Source: Polynucleobacter sp. MWH-Aus1W21 (GTDB lineage Bacteria; Pseudomonadota; Gammaproteobacteria; Burkholderiales; Burkholderiaceae). From it: a DNA stretch of 64,000 bases. Within the stretch, counting starts at the first letter, position 1. Each line of letters starts with the position of its first letter. The notes below the pieces were generated by a model. That model did not search any database. It was not told where the DNA came from and worked only from the letters and a program-made list of their open reading frames with translations. Where the stretch lies: contig NZ_CP061287.1 in the NCBI RefSeq assembly GCF_018687275.1, positions 930,001 through 994,000 of the forward strand, in the 5' to 3' direction. The translations under genes and the position numbers were made by a program. Below, one piece after another: positions 17,162 through 24,725 of this stretch.

Positions 17162-17659
17162 ATGAAAGACGATATTGAGAAGATTTATGCCAAGTTAGTT
17201 AACCTTGAAACAGAGGTAACTAACTTACGCACAGGCTACATAGTGGTAAATCAACGCTATGCAGAGGCCATGGGAAGTTTGAAGGCCTTAACAGCTAGTG
17301 CGCTTGAAGCTGCAAAACGAGCAGCCATTGCTGCTGAGAAAGCGCTGCTAGCAGCTAAGAGTTCTGCAACTGCAGCTAAATTAGCGGCATCTGAATCTGT
17401 CATTGATGCAGCTGAAGCGGCAGCAGATGCTGCAGCATCATCAGCGGAAGCTGCAATTGAAGCGGCAGCAGCAGCCTCGGCTGCGGCATCTGCGGCAGCA
17501 GCTGCAGTTGCCCATCAAGCTGAAGAATCTTCTATCAGAGCTTCAGCGGAAGCGGCGGAAGCCACTAAACGTGCAGCGGATGCTGCGGCTGAAGCCGTTA
17601 GGATGTCTAATCTTGCATCCGAATCAGCTCGTAATGCCAGAAAAAATACTAAGTGCTAA
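17162..17659 (+). CDS. Alanine-rich coiled-coil protein
   Basis: A 165-residue protein I cannot assign. The first 45 residues look like an ordinary coiled coil (IEKIYAKLVNLETEVTNLR). From about residue 48 to 158 the sequence is nearly all Ala with regularly placed Glu, Lys, Arg and Ser (AAEAAADAAASSAEAAIEAA and similar). This should form one long amphipathic helix or coiled coil of about 110 residues. There is no signal peptide, membrane segment or cysteine. It resembles LEA-like, apolipoprotein-like or phasin-like helices only in composition. It stands alone with its own terminator, divergent from the HD-GYP gene. Confidence 0.7.
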   Translation: MKDDIEKIYAKLVNLETEVTNLRTGYIVVNQRYAEAMGSLKALTASALEAAKRAAIAAEKALLAAKSSATAAKLAASESVIDAAEAAADAAASSAEAAIEAAAAASAAASAAAAAVAHQAEESSIRASAEAAEATKRAADAAAEAVRMSNLASESARNARKNTKC

Positions 17660-17662
17660 AGT

Positions 17663-17690
17663 AAAAAAGCTCCCATTTAGGAGCTTTTTT
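17663..17690 (+). terminator. Terminator after the alanine-rich gene
   Basis: AGCTCC and GGAGCT pair around a six-base loop, flanked by an A tract and a TTTTTT tract. The symmetric tracts also let it serve the converging barrel gene at 17707. Confidence 0.8.
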
Positions 17691-17706
17691 CAGCCAATTT
17701 CCTATA

Positions 17707-18666
17707 TTAAAAAGGAAAGATTAACTCTTCCATGATGTAGCGATAAAAGTAATTCGGCCCCAAGAATCCGGCTGACTTACCGTATCCTACCCGAGTTTTA
17801 AAATAGTAATCATTAGAGGCAACTGGGCTGGTAGCTGCGAACTCATACAGCTGGGTTGTCGTACTGGGGTCTTGATTCACTCTTTGCCGACCTACTCCAG
17901 CGGTCCCACTCAGCATCCATCCAGCCAACCTTTTTCGCATTCCGAAAGCGAACATTGCCTCGCTATATTGATCGGGGTTGAAGTAGTTGTTGGGAACATT
18001 CGTATTGGTATCTCTAAATTGGCGATAACGTAATTGAGCCGTTAAGCCATAATCCGGCACCAGGTTATAGATGAGCTTCCCCCTCACAATTGGCCTAGTG
18101 TTGGTATCGGAAAAATTCATTTGGCCAAGCATCGCAATGGCCGTCAAACGTTCTAGTAACTGCTGCTCAACACTAGCGGCACCTAAGGTGTAATAGATTC
18201 CATTCGTTAATGAGTTCTGAGTTTCGACACGATCTCGATTGAGCATGACCTCCGCCTTTGTTGAATCTGTTAGTCGAAATCCATAATTGCTATCAGTAGT
18301 CAGGACCTTGTGCCCGTTTTCCAAGTTGTAACCGATATTGAGGTTGTAACCTAAGCCGGTTCTAGGATTGATGGCCCTAGTTAGCAATGTATAAACCTCG
18401 GCCGAAGAATCCCAACCCCCTTGAGTAAAGTAATTGTGCTGATAGCTAATGCCCGTATATTTTTCTCCATGCTCGTAAAGTGGCATGAAGCCTGCGCTGT
18501 ACTTGTAGGTAGAGAAGCCTTCACTATCAGATGCAATGTAGGCATTTGGCGCTGAAATTGCCTGCTTAGAGGCGGGCTCCTGATCTGCCACAGCAGCTGA
18601 CGATGAAACAAGTAGAAGTAAGGGCAATCCAATTTGCTTAAGGAAATTGATCACTTTGTACCCCAA
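17707..18666 (-). CDS. Outer-membrane beta-barrel protein, YaiO/PgaA-barrel-like
   Basis: A 319-residue exported protein with a signal peptide to about residue 27 (SSSAAVADQ). The rest is a run of alternating aromatic and polar strands ending in EELIFPF, whose terminal Phe is the signal for outer-membrane insertion. The strand spacing recalls YaiO-type barrels and the C-terminal barrel of PgaA, the exporter of poly-N-acetylglucosamine. There is no TPR domain as in full PgaA. Its start overlaps the end of the glycosyltransferase gene by 16 bp, so the two are co-translated and a role in export of that polymer is likely. Confidence 0.75.
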   Translation of the reverse strand: MGYKVINFLKQIGLPLLLLVSSSAAVADQEPASKQAISAPNAYIASDSEGFSTYKYSAGFMPLYEHGEKYTGISYQHNYFTQGGWDSSAEVYTLLTRAINPRTGLGYNLNIGYNLENGHKVLTTDSNYGFRLTDSTKAEVMLNRDRVETQNSLTNGIYYTLGAASVEQQLLERLTAIAMLGQMNFSDTNTRPIVRGKLIYNLVPDYGLTAQLRYRQFRDTNTNVPNNYFNPDQYSEAMFAFGMRKRLAGWMLSGTAGVGRQRVNQDPSTTTQLYEFAATSPVASNDYYFKTRVGYGKSAGFLGPNYFYRYIMEELIFPF

Positions 18667-19958
18667 GTCTTATTTAAATTAAATAACTCAGAGAAATAAC
18701 CATAAACACACGCTGGCTGCAATATCAGGCCGTAAGCAAAAACATAAAATAAAAATCCAAATATATTGGCACGTACCTTTAGATGTTCTTTACTAAACAT
18801 GCTTTGACTTCTCGAATACATGTATAGGTTGAGAGCCAATGCCATCGGTAAGATGGAGAGAGTCATTGGTCCCACTATCCAAAAATACCCAAAACAAGCA
18901 AGCACCAAACCAGGAATAAACCCGAGAGAATAAGCAATATCCATAAACGGAAACATCGTATTCCACCAAATATAGATGGTAGATAAACGGGGTTTTAGCA
19001 GAATCATCGGATTAACCTTAAATGACTCAATTAGCCCGCGAGACCAGCGCTGTCTTTGTTTGATAAAGGCTTTGAGAGTCTCTGGACAGTTAGTAAAGGC
19101 GATTGCATCTTCAGCATGACCAACTCGATAACCAGCAAGCAGAAGCTTCCAAGTCAAGACAATATCTTCACCAACCATCCCAGGCCAGCCTCCAACTTCA
19201 TTCAATGCATTTCGGTCATATAAAGAAAATGCACCCTGAGCTACTAGAGTCCCCTGAAATAGGGATTGAATTCTCTTAATGCTGGCAATGCCTAAAAAAT
19301 AATCCCACTCTTGAGCTTTGGTAATCCAATTAGTCCGTGAATTTCGTATAAGAATTTCACCGGCAACTGCTTTGGTATTTAATGGATCTGATATAAATCG
19401 TCCGACTAAATTTTTAATGGCGTCAACATGAAGATAGCTATCAGCATCAACAGAAATCACAATTGCACTTTTGGAAATCTTTAATCCCTGATTCAGTGCA
19501 GCAGCTTTTCCGCCATTTTTAGTCAGGCTAATTAATTCTATATTTGGATTGGTTGCCTGTTTAGATCTCACAACATCACTTGTGTTATCGGTAGATCCAT
19601 CATCAACGACAATTACTCGCATTGGCCCAAGATAATTTTGCTTTCTAATTCCTTCGAGCGTGGAATCTATGGCCATCCCTTCATTGAATGCTGCAATCAA
19701 AATCGTAACTTCTGGGTTCTTTTGATCTTCAATAACTGGCGGCCTTTTATCCAGTAGTAGGGATGTAAATACAAATGCATTCATGCACCCAGGAATTATG
19801 GCGATAAACGTAATTAAGAAAAATGCTAGGAAGGGGCCTACATGTACTGAAAGATCTAGAAACCAAGGCTGAGAGTACCAAATAGAAAAGGATCCCCATG
19901 CTAGGCCAACAATTGAGGCGATGACGAACTTGGTATGAACCGTTATATAAACTGCCAT
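18651..19958 (-). CDS. Processive family 2 glycosyltransferase, PgaC/IcaA-like
   Basis: A 435-residue inner-membrane protein with two N-terminal helices, a GT2 domain and three or four C-terminal helices. The catalytic pattern of processive synthases is complete: VVDDGSTDNTS, VSVDADSYLH, the acid in MVGEDIVLTWKLL, and QRQRW. This is the topology of PgaC/IcaA N-acetylglucosamine polymerases and related hyaluronan or cellulose synthases. No PilZ domain is present. No PgaB deacetylase or PgaD partner is in the window. With the barrel encoded downstream it could make and export a surface polysaccharide. Confidence 0.85.
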   Translation of the reverse strand: MAVYITVHTKFVIASIVGLAWGSFSIWYSQPWFLDLSVHVGPFLAFFLITFIAIIPGCMNAFVFTSLLLDKRPPVIEDQKNPEVTILIAAFNEGMAIDSTLEGIRKQNYLGPMRVIVVDDGSTDNTSDVVRSKQATNPNIELISLTKNGGKAAALNQGLKISKSAIVISVDADSYLHVDAIKNLVGRFISDPLNTKAVAGEILIRNSRTNWITKAQEWDYFLGIASIKRIQSLFQGTLVAQGAFSLYDRNALNEVGGWPGMVGEDIVLTWKLLLAGYRVGHAEDAIAFTNCPETLKAFIKQRQRWSRGLIESFKVNPMILLKPRLSTIYIWWNTMFPFMDIAYSLGFIPGLVLACFGYFWIVGPMTLSILPMALALNLYMYSRSQSMFSKEHLKVRANIFGFLFYVFAYGLILQPACVYGYFSELFNLNKTWGTK

Positions 19959-20350
19959 AAGAGCTTTGAATTGATGACTATTCAGTATAGTGCCAACCTA
20001 ATTTGCGACGGCTTCTATTTCCCCTGTTTATACAATTTAGTATGAAAGTAATTTGAGTTGATATCTCATGCACTTATTCCAGATTAACCACCTAAAATCA
20101 TTTCGTTTATCACTTATTCAGTAACAAGGATAATCGAGCTATGGCTAGTCGTCATAAAGCCTGAGATATGTAACTTCAGCTCGGCCATCTGAGCTCCGAT
20201 TGCCTAGGGTTCTTGAAAAGACATAAATGGGGTGGAGGTTATCTACGCCAAAGTCTGCTTTGGGTCGGTTTCGGACCTTCGCTGTTCATCGGATCTTCCA
20301 TCCGTCAATCATTCATGCCTAATTGCGTATGGATGGCTCGCAACAGGGCA
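19959..20350. other. Non-coding stretch between the glycosyltransferase and the mobile core
   Basis: No convincing gene. 20252-20310 carries a degenerate repeat (TCTGCTTTGGGTCG, then TCGGATC and ATCCGTC) that aligns with 14855-14905. I find no third copy of the tRNA-Asn end here, so nothing shows that the mobile core ends at this point. Confidence 0.5.
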
Positions 20351-20542
20351 TTAATCACACCAAATCCATTTTTTATCGGTAACACTTTTAACACGTTCAA
20401 AGAATTCTTCTTTAGACTCATCCTGAGCGCGAACCAATCCTTCCGCTTCTTTCCACTCACAATCTGCCCACCCAAGAAAATGAACCTTATCCGCATCAGG
20501 GATGGTTTTTTCAATTTTGGCCAGTCTACTCTTTAGGCTCAT
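20351..20542 (-). CDS. Small hypothetical protein of the mobile core
   Basis: A 63-residue protein, MSLKSRLAKIEKTI to KKWIWCD, with a basic amphipathic N-terminus and an acidic, tryptophan-rich remainder. Its start overlaps the stop of the DUF5681 gene by 4 bp (ATGA), and this coupling is the best evidence that it is real. Proteins starting with a similar short coil often sit next to DUF5681 genes in prophage-like regions. I cannot assign a function. Confidence 0.55.
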   Translation of the reverse strand: MSLKSRLAKIEKTIPDADKVHFLGWADCEWKEAEGLVRAQDESKEEFFERVKSVTDKKWIWCD

Positions 20543-20949
20543 TTTTGCACTTCCAGACGGCTTATCCGACCTTCCAAATCGATTGTTTCAATCGACCTTC
20601 TTCTTGCCTCAACAATTGATGCAATCTTCTCGCCTTCGCTTGGTGTAATGTCCCCATCAGCCACCGCCTGAAGAATTTCTGATTGTGCTTTACCAACACC
20701 TTCCAGATCGTTTATTGAAGGCAAATCTAGAGCGATAGGGCGGTCTTTGGTGTTTGGTAGCACCTTGTCTATGATCATCCGACAAGCTGCCATATCGCCA
20801 CTTTTGGCCCTTTCAATCACGGTTGCCAATACCGCTTCTAAATTACCTTCCATGAGCGCATAACTTATCTGAGTTGTTGCGTGACGTACACCCCTTGGCT
20901 TTCCCTTTGGATTACCTGACTGGCCTTTAATAAATAACTTTTTGGGCAT
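20539..20949 (-). CDS. DUF5681 phage/island protein
   Basis: A 136-residue protein opening with KGQSGNPKGKPRGVRHATT, the glycine- and proline-rich basic signature of DUF5681. The rest is helical, with IDKVLPNTKDRPIALDLP and a C-terminal coil. The family is found almost only in prophages and integrated elements, often beside terminase genes. A DNA-packaging or DNA-binding role is guessed but not established. No terminase large subunit lies here. It is coupled to the 63-residue gene downstream. Confidence 0.75.
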   Translation of the reverse strand: MPKKLFIKGQSGNPKGKPRGVRHATTQISYALMEGNLEAVLATVIERAKSGDMAACRMIIDKVLPNTKDRPIALDLPSINDLEGVGKAQSEILQAVADGDITPSEGEKIASIVEARRRSIETIDLEGRISRLEVQK

Positions 20950-21104
20950 CCTGATTTATTCCTGTATTTGCAGAAGGCTGTTGCGGTCTTCAGTTCAAAA
21001 TAATGCCAATACATCTTCGCAAAAAAGCCTATCGAATCACCAAGGCTACCAATAAATACAGGACCTTGATAGGTGTTAAAAGTATGGGGCAAACTTGCCT
21101 TGAT

Positions 21105-21416
21105 TCATCCGCTGGAGTTACTTCTAATAGGTTTATCTCTGTGCAGGTGGATAGTGGGGTACGAACCTCTTTTGGGGTAGATGCTGATTAATCCCGCATC
21201 CTCTAGCCGTTTTAAAGAGCTTGAGATGGTTTGCCTACTAAGACCAGTGATATCCCTGACCATTGAGTCAATCTTAAATTTTTGTGCATTGTTTATACCT
21301 ACGTAGAACCACAAGGCATTTCCAACTAATCCTGGAGAGACTCCAACTTTAGATGCTTTCGCTAACCATTCACACCATACGGGCCCCTTTATAAACTTTT
21401 GATCTAGACTTTTCAT
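21105..21416 (-). CDS. Winged-helix DNA-binding protein of the mobile core
   Basis: A 103-residue protein whose second half is a winged helix-turn-helix: MVRDITGLSRQTISSSLKRLEDAGLISIYP followed by a basic wing (KRGSYPTIHLHR). GGAG precedes the ATG. Such proteins act as replication initiators or regulators in phages and plasmids. It lies downstream of the polymerase gene with about 75 bp between and may regulate the core operon or recognise an origin. Confidence 0.65.
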   Translation of the reverse strand: MKSLDQKFIKGPVWCEWLAKASKVGVSPGLVGNALWFYVGINNAQKFKIDSMVRDITGLSRQTISSSLKRLEDAGLISIYPKRGSYPTIHLHRDKPIRSNSSG

Positions 21417-21492
21417 TTTTACTCCATTAGTATTTTTTAATAAGAAACATAAGACTGAGCAGTTGTATAGGTTATTAACACCTGGGTGTTAA

Positions 21493-23241
21493 CTATGCGA
21501 CTGATGGCATTAAGAGATGCGCTTTGATTGACATGACTTTGTGCCAGAACTCTTCACTTGATTCATTTAGAAATCGCTGTGGGTGTCTGTAAATATCTGC
21601 CTCACTACTTAATTCAAATCCATCCAAAATAATCCTACTTGCTTCCTTCATGCGGGATTGCGCTATTTGCACATCTCGCTCAATATCTTCAAGTTTGGAT
21701 TCAATGAGAATCGCATCGTGTACGGGCGCGCAGATTTTGATATTTTCTTTTGCTATCAAAATGCAAGCAATTCTGAGCATCTCCGCCGAATTGGCCTGCA
21801 TGGGAAAGTTCCTAAGGCTTCTCGGATTAACGTCCGATTTAACGCGCAAGCTCCAGCCAAATACTGTGCATGCTTTATTGGCATTGACGGCCCTGTTGTA
21901 ATACTGGTCAGACCAATTCCAAAATTGCTTATAGACGTGTCTATGTGCTTTTAATAACTGTTTAGCGCGAAGTAGGGGTTGTTTTAGTCTTAGCGCCAGA
22001 GCCTCTGAGCCCATACCGTATTGCGTTGCTAGTACGCAAGCCTTATATTGTTCTCGCTCTTTGTGATGCGAGGCCTTGGTAGCGTCTAGCGGTACTGCTC
22101 CAGCTTGCTTTGCGAAAGTTAGATATGGATCTCCGCTATGGTACGCGGCCATCATGTTTTTATCGCCGGACAGAGCTGCGGCAACCCCAAATTCTTGTTG
22201 GGACCAGTCGATATACGCAATTGCATAACCAGGATGAGGCTGGATTAGTCCCCGCGCCCACTTAGCGAGCCCAAAGATAAATTTACTGGTTGAGGGCTGG
22301 TTTCTTCCTGTTGAAGAGCTATAAGGTGAAATTAGACATCTGTTACGGCCATCAGCACCCACTTGTAGTGAGTTAAGTCTAAATTTAGAGAGGCTATCCC
22401 TAAGTTGACGAAGCGGCGAAATGACAGGGTGGATCTGCGCCATGAGTTTAAATGTTTCTTCATCTAACTTTAACTTACCCGATGCTTGGCGTGGCCATAC
22501 GATTTCCTCTTTAAGTAGATAGGCCTCGAACTTGGATTGGCGGAACGAGCCATTTTCGTAAACGTCGTAGTCCTTGTCGATTTGCCTGATGAGTTCTAAC
22601 TTGATGTCATCCCAGTTATCGCGCAGCCCTTGATAGGCTTCGAGATCTATAGGAGAACCGTGACCCTCCATTTGGGCTAATGGGATGCTGTACTGCCCGC
22701 GGATCAGGGCTCTTGGCAGGTCAATTCTTGTTGCCATGGCTGTGAATAATTGCGAAAGTGCATCAACATCACTCTGGCAGTATTCAATTAAGGCCGTTTT
22801 TTCAAGATCGCTATAGGGCTTGCCCCGAAGGGCTAGATTTCTCATGGCATCTTTGTGTTCGGATTCAATTGCCGGTAGCTTGAATGCTTTCATTGCCCCA
22901 AGTAGTGAATGGCCCATTGGCATCACAAGCCCATTGGTCATGTTTTTAAATTCAACAAACAGGTCCAAGATGTTAATTGGCCATCTCCAACCAAGCGCTT
23001 GGAAGCAGGCCATTTCAGCGCTTGCGTAGTAGGCCACTAATATCGTTTTAGCGTTATTACCAAACGGATGATTGCTCATGGTTGCGAGATCATCTGCCCA
23101 TAATTTTGTGTATTTATTCGTAGATGAATTTAGGGCGACCATGCAAATGACTTCTATGGGGTTGCCTTCAACCCCGTCAATTTGTCGATACTCAAAATCA
23201 AGGAAGATGAATTCGTAATCTTTACCATCACAGGGCTCCAT
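21493..23241 (-). CDS. Family A DNA polymerase with 3'-5' exonuclease domain
   Basis: A 582-residue PolA-type polymerase without a 5' nuclease domain, as in T7-like phages. Proofreading motifs are present: LDFEYR (Exo I, near residue 15), NILDLFVEF (near 91) and YCQSD (Exo III, near 157). The polymerase motifs are also intact: STGRNQPS, motif A IDWSQQEF (near 342), the O-helix region KACVLATQYGMG, and motif C VHDAILIES (near 507). ATG 23241 is preferred over TTG 23244 because GGGGAGAG lies just upstream and it overlaps the previous stop as TGATG. The protein looks active. A dedicated polymerase on a small integrated element is unusual. Confidence 0.9.
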   Translation of the reverse strand: MEPCDGKDYEFIFLDFEYRQIDGVEGNPIEVICMVALNSSTNKYTKLWADDLATMSNHPFGNNAKTILVAYYASAEMACFQALGWRWPINILDLFVEFKNMTNGLVMPMGHSLLGAMKAFKLPAIESEHKDAMRNLALRGKPYSDLEKTALIEYCQSDVDALSQLFTAMATRIDLPRALIRGQYSIPLAQMEGHGSPIDLEAYQGLRDNWDDIKLELIRQIDKDYDVYENGSFRQSKFEAYLLKEEIVWPRQASGKLKLDEETFKLMAQIHPVISPLRQLRDSLSKFRLNSLQVGADGRNRCLISPYSSSTGRNQPSTSKFIFGLAKWARGLIQPHPGYAIAYIDWSQQEFGVAAALSGDKNMMAAYHSGDPYLTFAKQAGAVPLDATKASHHKEREQYKACVLATQYGMGSEALALRLKQPLLRAKQLLKAHRHVYKQFWNWSDQYYNRAVNANKACTVFGWSLRVKSDVNPRSLRNFPMQANSAEMLRIACILIAKENIKICAPVHDAILIESKLEDIERDVQIAQSRMKEASRIILDGFELSSEADIYRHPQRFLNESSEEFWHKVMSIKAHLLMPSVA

Positions 23242-23807
23242 CAAACTCTCCCCTGAAGTTGCTGGATCAAGGGATGGTCTTCATGAGAAATAACGCGCCC
23301 AAGAAAGACCGCTTCAATCAATTTGTCCATTGATTGATTTGGCCAATTTGGCTCACCAAGGTCAGCAGCCGCAACAATGACAAAATATTGCTGTGACTCC
23401 ATATTGGACTCAATCCGCACCCATTCATTTTCAGCGCGCTCAATGGCTTCGCGCATCGTAGTTGTCCATAAAGTGGTCTTGGCTGACTGATCAATAATGG
23501 GCTCAGCAATGAGCTTTGGCGTCCCAGCGTTATCAACAGCAAGCCTTAATATTTTTGCTTGTGCCATTCTTCCAAGATGCGGGGCCATATCAGGCGTCGC
23601 AAGGTACTCTTCGCCTGACTCCTTATCCTCGACCACATAGATCGGAAATTTGTATTCCTCCCCAGGATGAATCCTGGAAAAGCGTTGCTTGCTTAATTTC
23701 CCGTAGGATGGCTTGGTCGGAAGCTTAATCCCACCAGCGCCACCGATAAAGTTTTCTGGAAGCCTGCTTTTCTGTAAAAGGCTTTTGAATGAATTTTCTT
23801 GTGTCAT
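23241..23807 (-). CDS. Hypothetical protein upstream of the element polymerase
   Basis: A 188-residue acidic protein I do not recognise with certainty. The end reads DLGEPNWPNQSMDKLIEAVFLGRVISHEDHPLIQQLQG, a pattern I associate with unnamed proteins of integrated elements. AGGAGG at 23814-23819 favours the ATG at 23807 over GTG 23810. Its stop overlaps the polymerase start and its start overlaps the previous stop, so three genes are translationally linked. A replication accessory role is inferred from position only. Confidence 0.7.
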   Translation of the reverse strand: MTQENSFKSLLQKSRLPENFIGGAGGIKLPTKPSYGKLSKQRFSRIHPGEEYKFPIYVVEDKESGEEYLATPDMAPHLGRMAQAKILRLAVDNAGTPKLIAEPIIDQSAKTTLWTTTMREAIERAENEWVRIESNMESQQYFVIVAAADLGEPNWPNQSMDKLIEAVFLGRVISHEDHPLIQQLQGRV

Positions 23808-24079
23808 CACGCACCTCCTGGCACGGACTTATACAAATTGTTGGGCTTTTTAAGAGAAAGCCACTCATTAAGACGACCTGGGAATGACATCGTAAGAAAA
23901 GTGCCGCTTCGTAGGCTTACAACCGAATCCCCAAAGAATTGGCGTTTAGTTTTGAGTAGTTGAATAAAGCTCCCGCGTGTCCATATTGATTGGATTGCGG
24001 GATTTGAGTCATAGAATTCAGCCCAGTGCTTCAAGGGCTGTTTAAGATCAATCGATAAATTTAAGGTTTGTTGTTTCAT
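23807..24079 (-). CDS. Hypothetical protein of the mobile core
   Basis: A 90-residue basic protein, MKQQTLNLSIDLKQPLKHWAEF to YKSVPGGA, without recognisable domain, signal peptide or membrane segment. AGGAG at 24085-24089 with 5-bp spacing fixes the start at 24079. A longer frame to 24157 would run through an inverted repeat that seems regulatory. The stop overlaps the start of the next gene, so it is part of the polymerase operon. Confidence 0.65.
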   Translation of the reverse strand: MKQQTLNLSIDLKQPLKHWAEFYDSNPAIQSIWTRGSFIQLLKTKRQFFGDSVVSLRSGTFLTMSFPGRLNEWLSLKKPNNLYKSVPGGA

Positions 24080-24091
24080 GTAATCTCCTAA

Positions 24092-24107
24092 TAGTCGCCC
24101 ACCACGG
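24092..24107 (+). repeat. 16-bp inverted repeat, distal copy
   Basis: TAGTCGCCCACCACGG here is the exact reverse complement of 25692-25707, which lies between the integrase start and the attachment site. The two copies enclose the integrase and the 174-residue gene. They may be binding sites for the integrase or a directionality factor. Confidence 0.65.
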
Positions 24108-24153
24108 GCGTATTTGAAGATTACTGAGGTAGATAAAGTTAAGAAACCAGCAA

Positions 24154-24183
24154 GCAATGATTGAAGGTACCCTCAATCATTGC
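24154..24183. promoter_or_regulatory. Perfect 11-bp inverted repeat in the mobile core
   Basis: GCAATGATTGA (24154-24164) and TCAATCATTGC (24173-24183) are separated by AGGTACCC. There is no T tract on either strand, so an operator or RNA processing site seems likelier than a classical terminator. It lies between the stop of the 174-residue gene (24199) and the start of the 90-residue gene. Confidence 0.5.
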
Positions 24184-24198
24184 ATGAGGGTAGGTTGA

Positions 24199-24723
24199 TT
24201 ATTCTGGCTCTTTCGGTGAGTGCATTTTTGCATGTCTTTTTAAAATGCGATCAATATATTGAGAGAATACCTTTGTGCTTTGTAGCCCTAGTTTTCTACT
24301 CTCTCTTTCGTTTATGGGCTTGAGGTATTCGGAAGATTTTGATTTTGCTGGACCCCAAAAATTATTAGGGCTTATATCGCGTTCCTGACCAACAATCTTT
24401 AGTATTTGGATCTCTTGTGCGTACTTGAATCGCCTGGCCTTCAAAGAATTTGCGTATGCCTTATCTAGCTCAATGCTTAGTAATTTTCTCTCCAGCTCGA
24501 TATTTTTGGATATAACACTCGCGATTGATTTTTGAAGATCATCGGGTAAATTTTTGTGTTCATTGAGAATTGGGAAATTTGTATACATAATGGCAGGGAT
24601 AACACCTCGCGTCACCCATTCCCGGAACTCTGTCTCTACCTTTAGTGCAACGTTTTCAGTGTTTGCAATATCTATCAAGATATCAATTTTTTCAATTCCT
24701 AACCCTTCAATATATATTTCCAT
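24199..24723 (-). CDS. Hypothetical protein downstream of the integrase
   Basis: A 174-residue charged, mostly helical protein I do not recognise. It opens MEIYIEGLGIEKIDILIDIAN, has a likely coiled coil at about 65-100 (NIELERKLLSIELDKAYAN), and a basic C-terminus (RILKRHAKMH). It starts 2 bp after the integrase stop, so it should be co-translated with it. An accessory recombination role, such as a directionality factor, is possible but it is larger than most excisionases. Confidence 0.6.
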   Translation of the reverse strand: MEIYIEGLGIEKIDILIDIANTENVALKVETEFREWVTRGVIPAIMYTNFPILNEHKNLPDDLQKSIASVISKNIELERKLLSIELDKAYANSLKARRFKYAQEIQILKIVGQERDISPNNFWGPAKSKSSEYLKPINERESRKLGLQSTKVFSQYIDRILKRHAKMHSPKEPE

Positions 24724-24725
24724 TT

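Noticed and set aside
17403..17735. A Gln/Leu-rich plus-strand frame over the alanine-rich gene
   Set aside because: It is the shifted reading of a GCA/GCT repeat; the in-frame gene has a better start and ends before a terminator.
20213..20536. A 107-residue plus-strand frame
   Set aside because: It runs through a degenerate repeat and antisense to the coupled 63-residue gene, with no ribosome site or recognisable domain.
24154..24183. A rho-independent terminator at the perfect inverted repeat
   Set aside because: There is no T tract after the stem on either strand.
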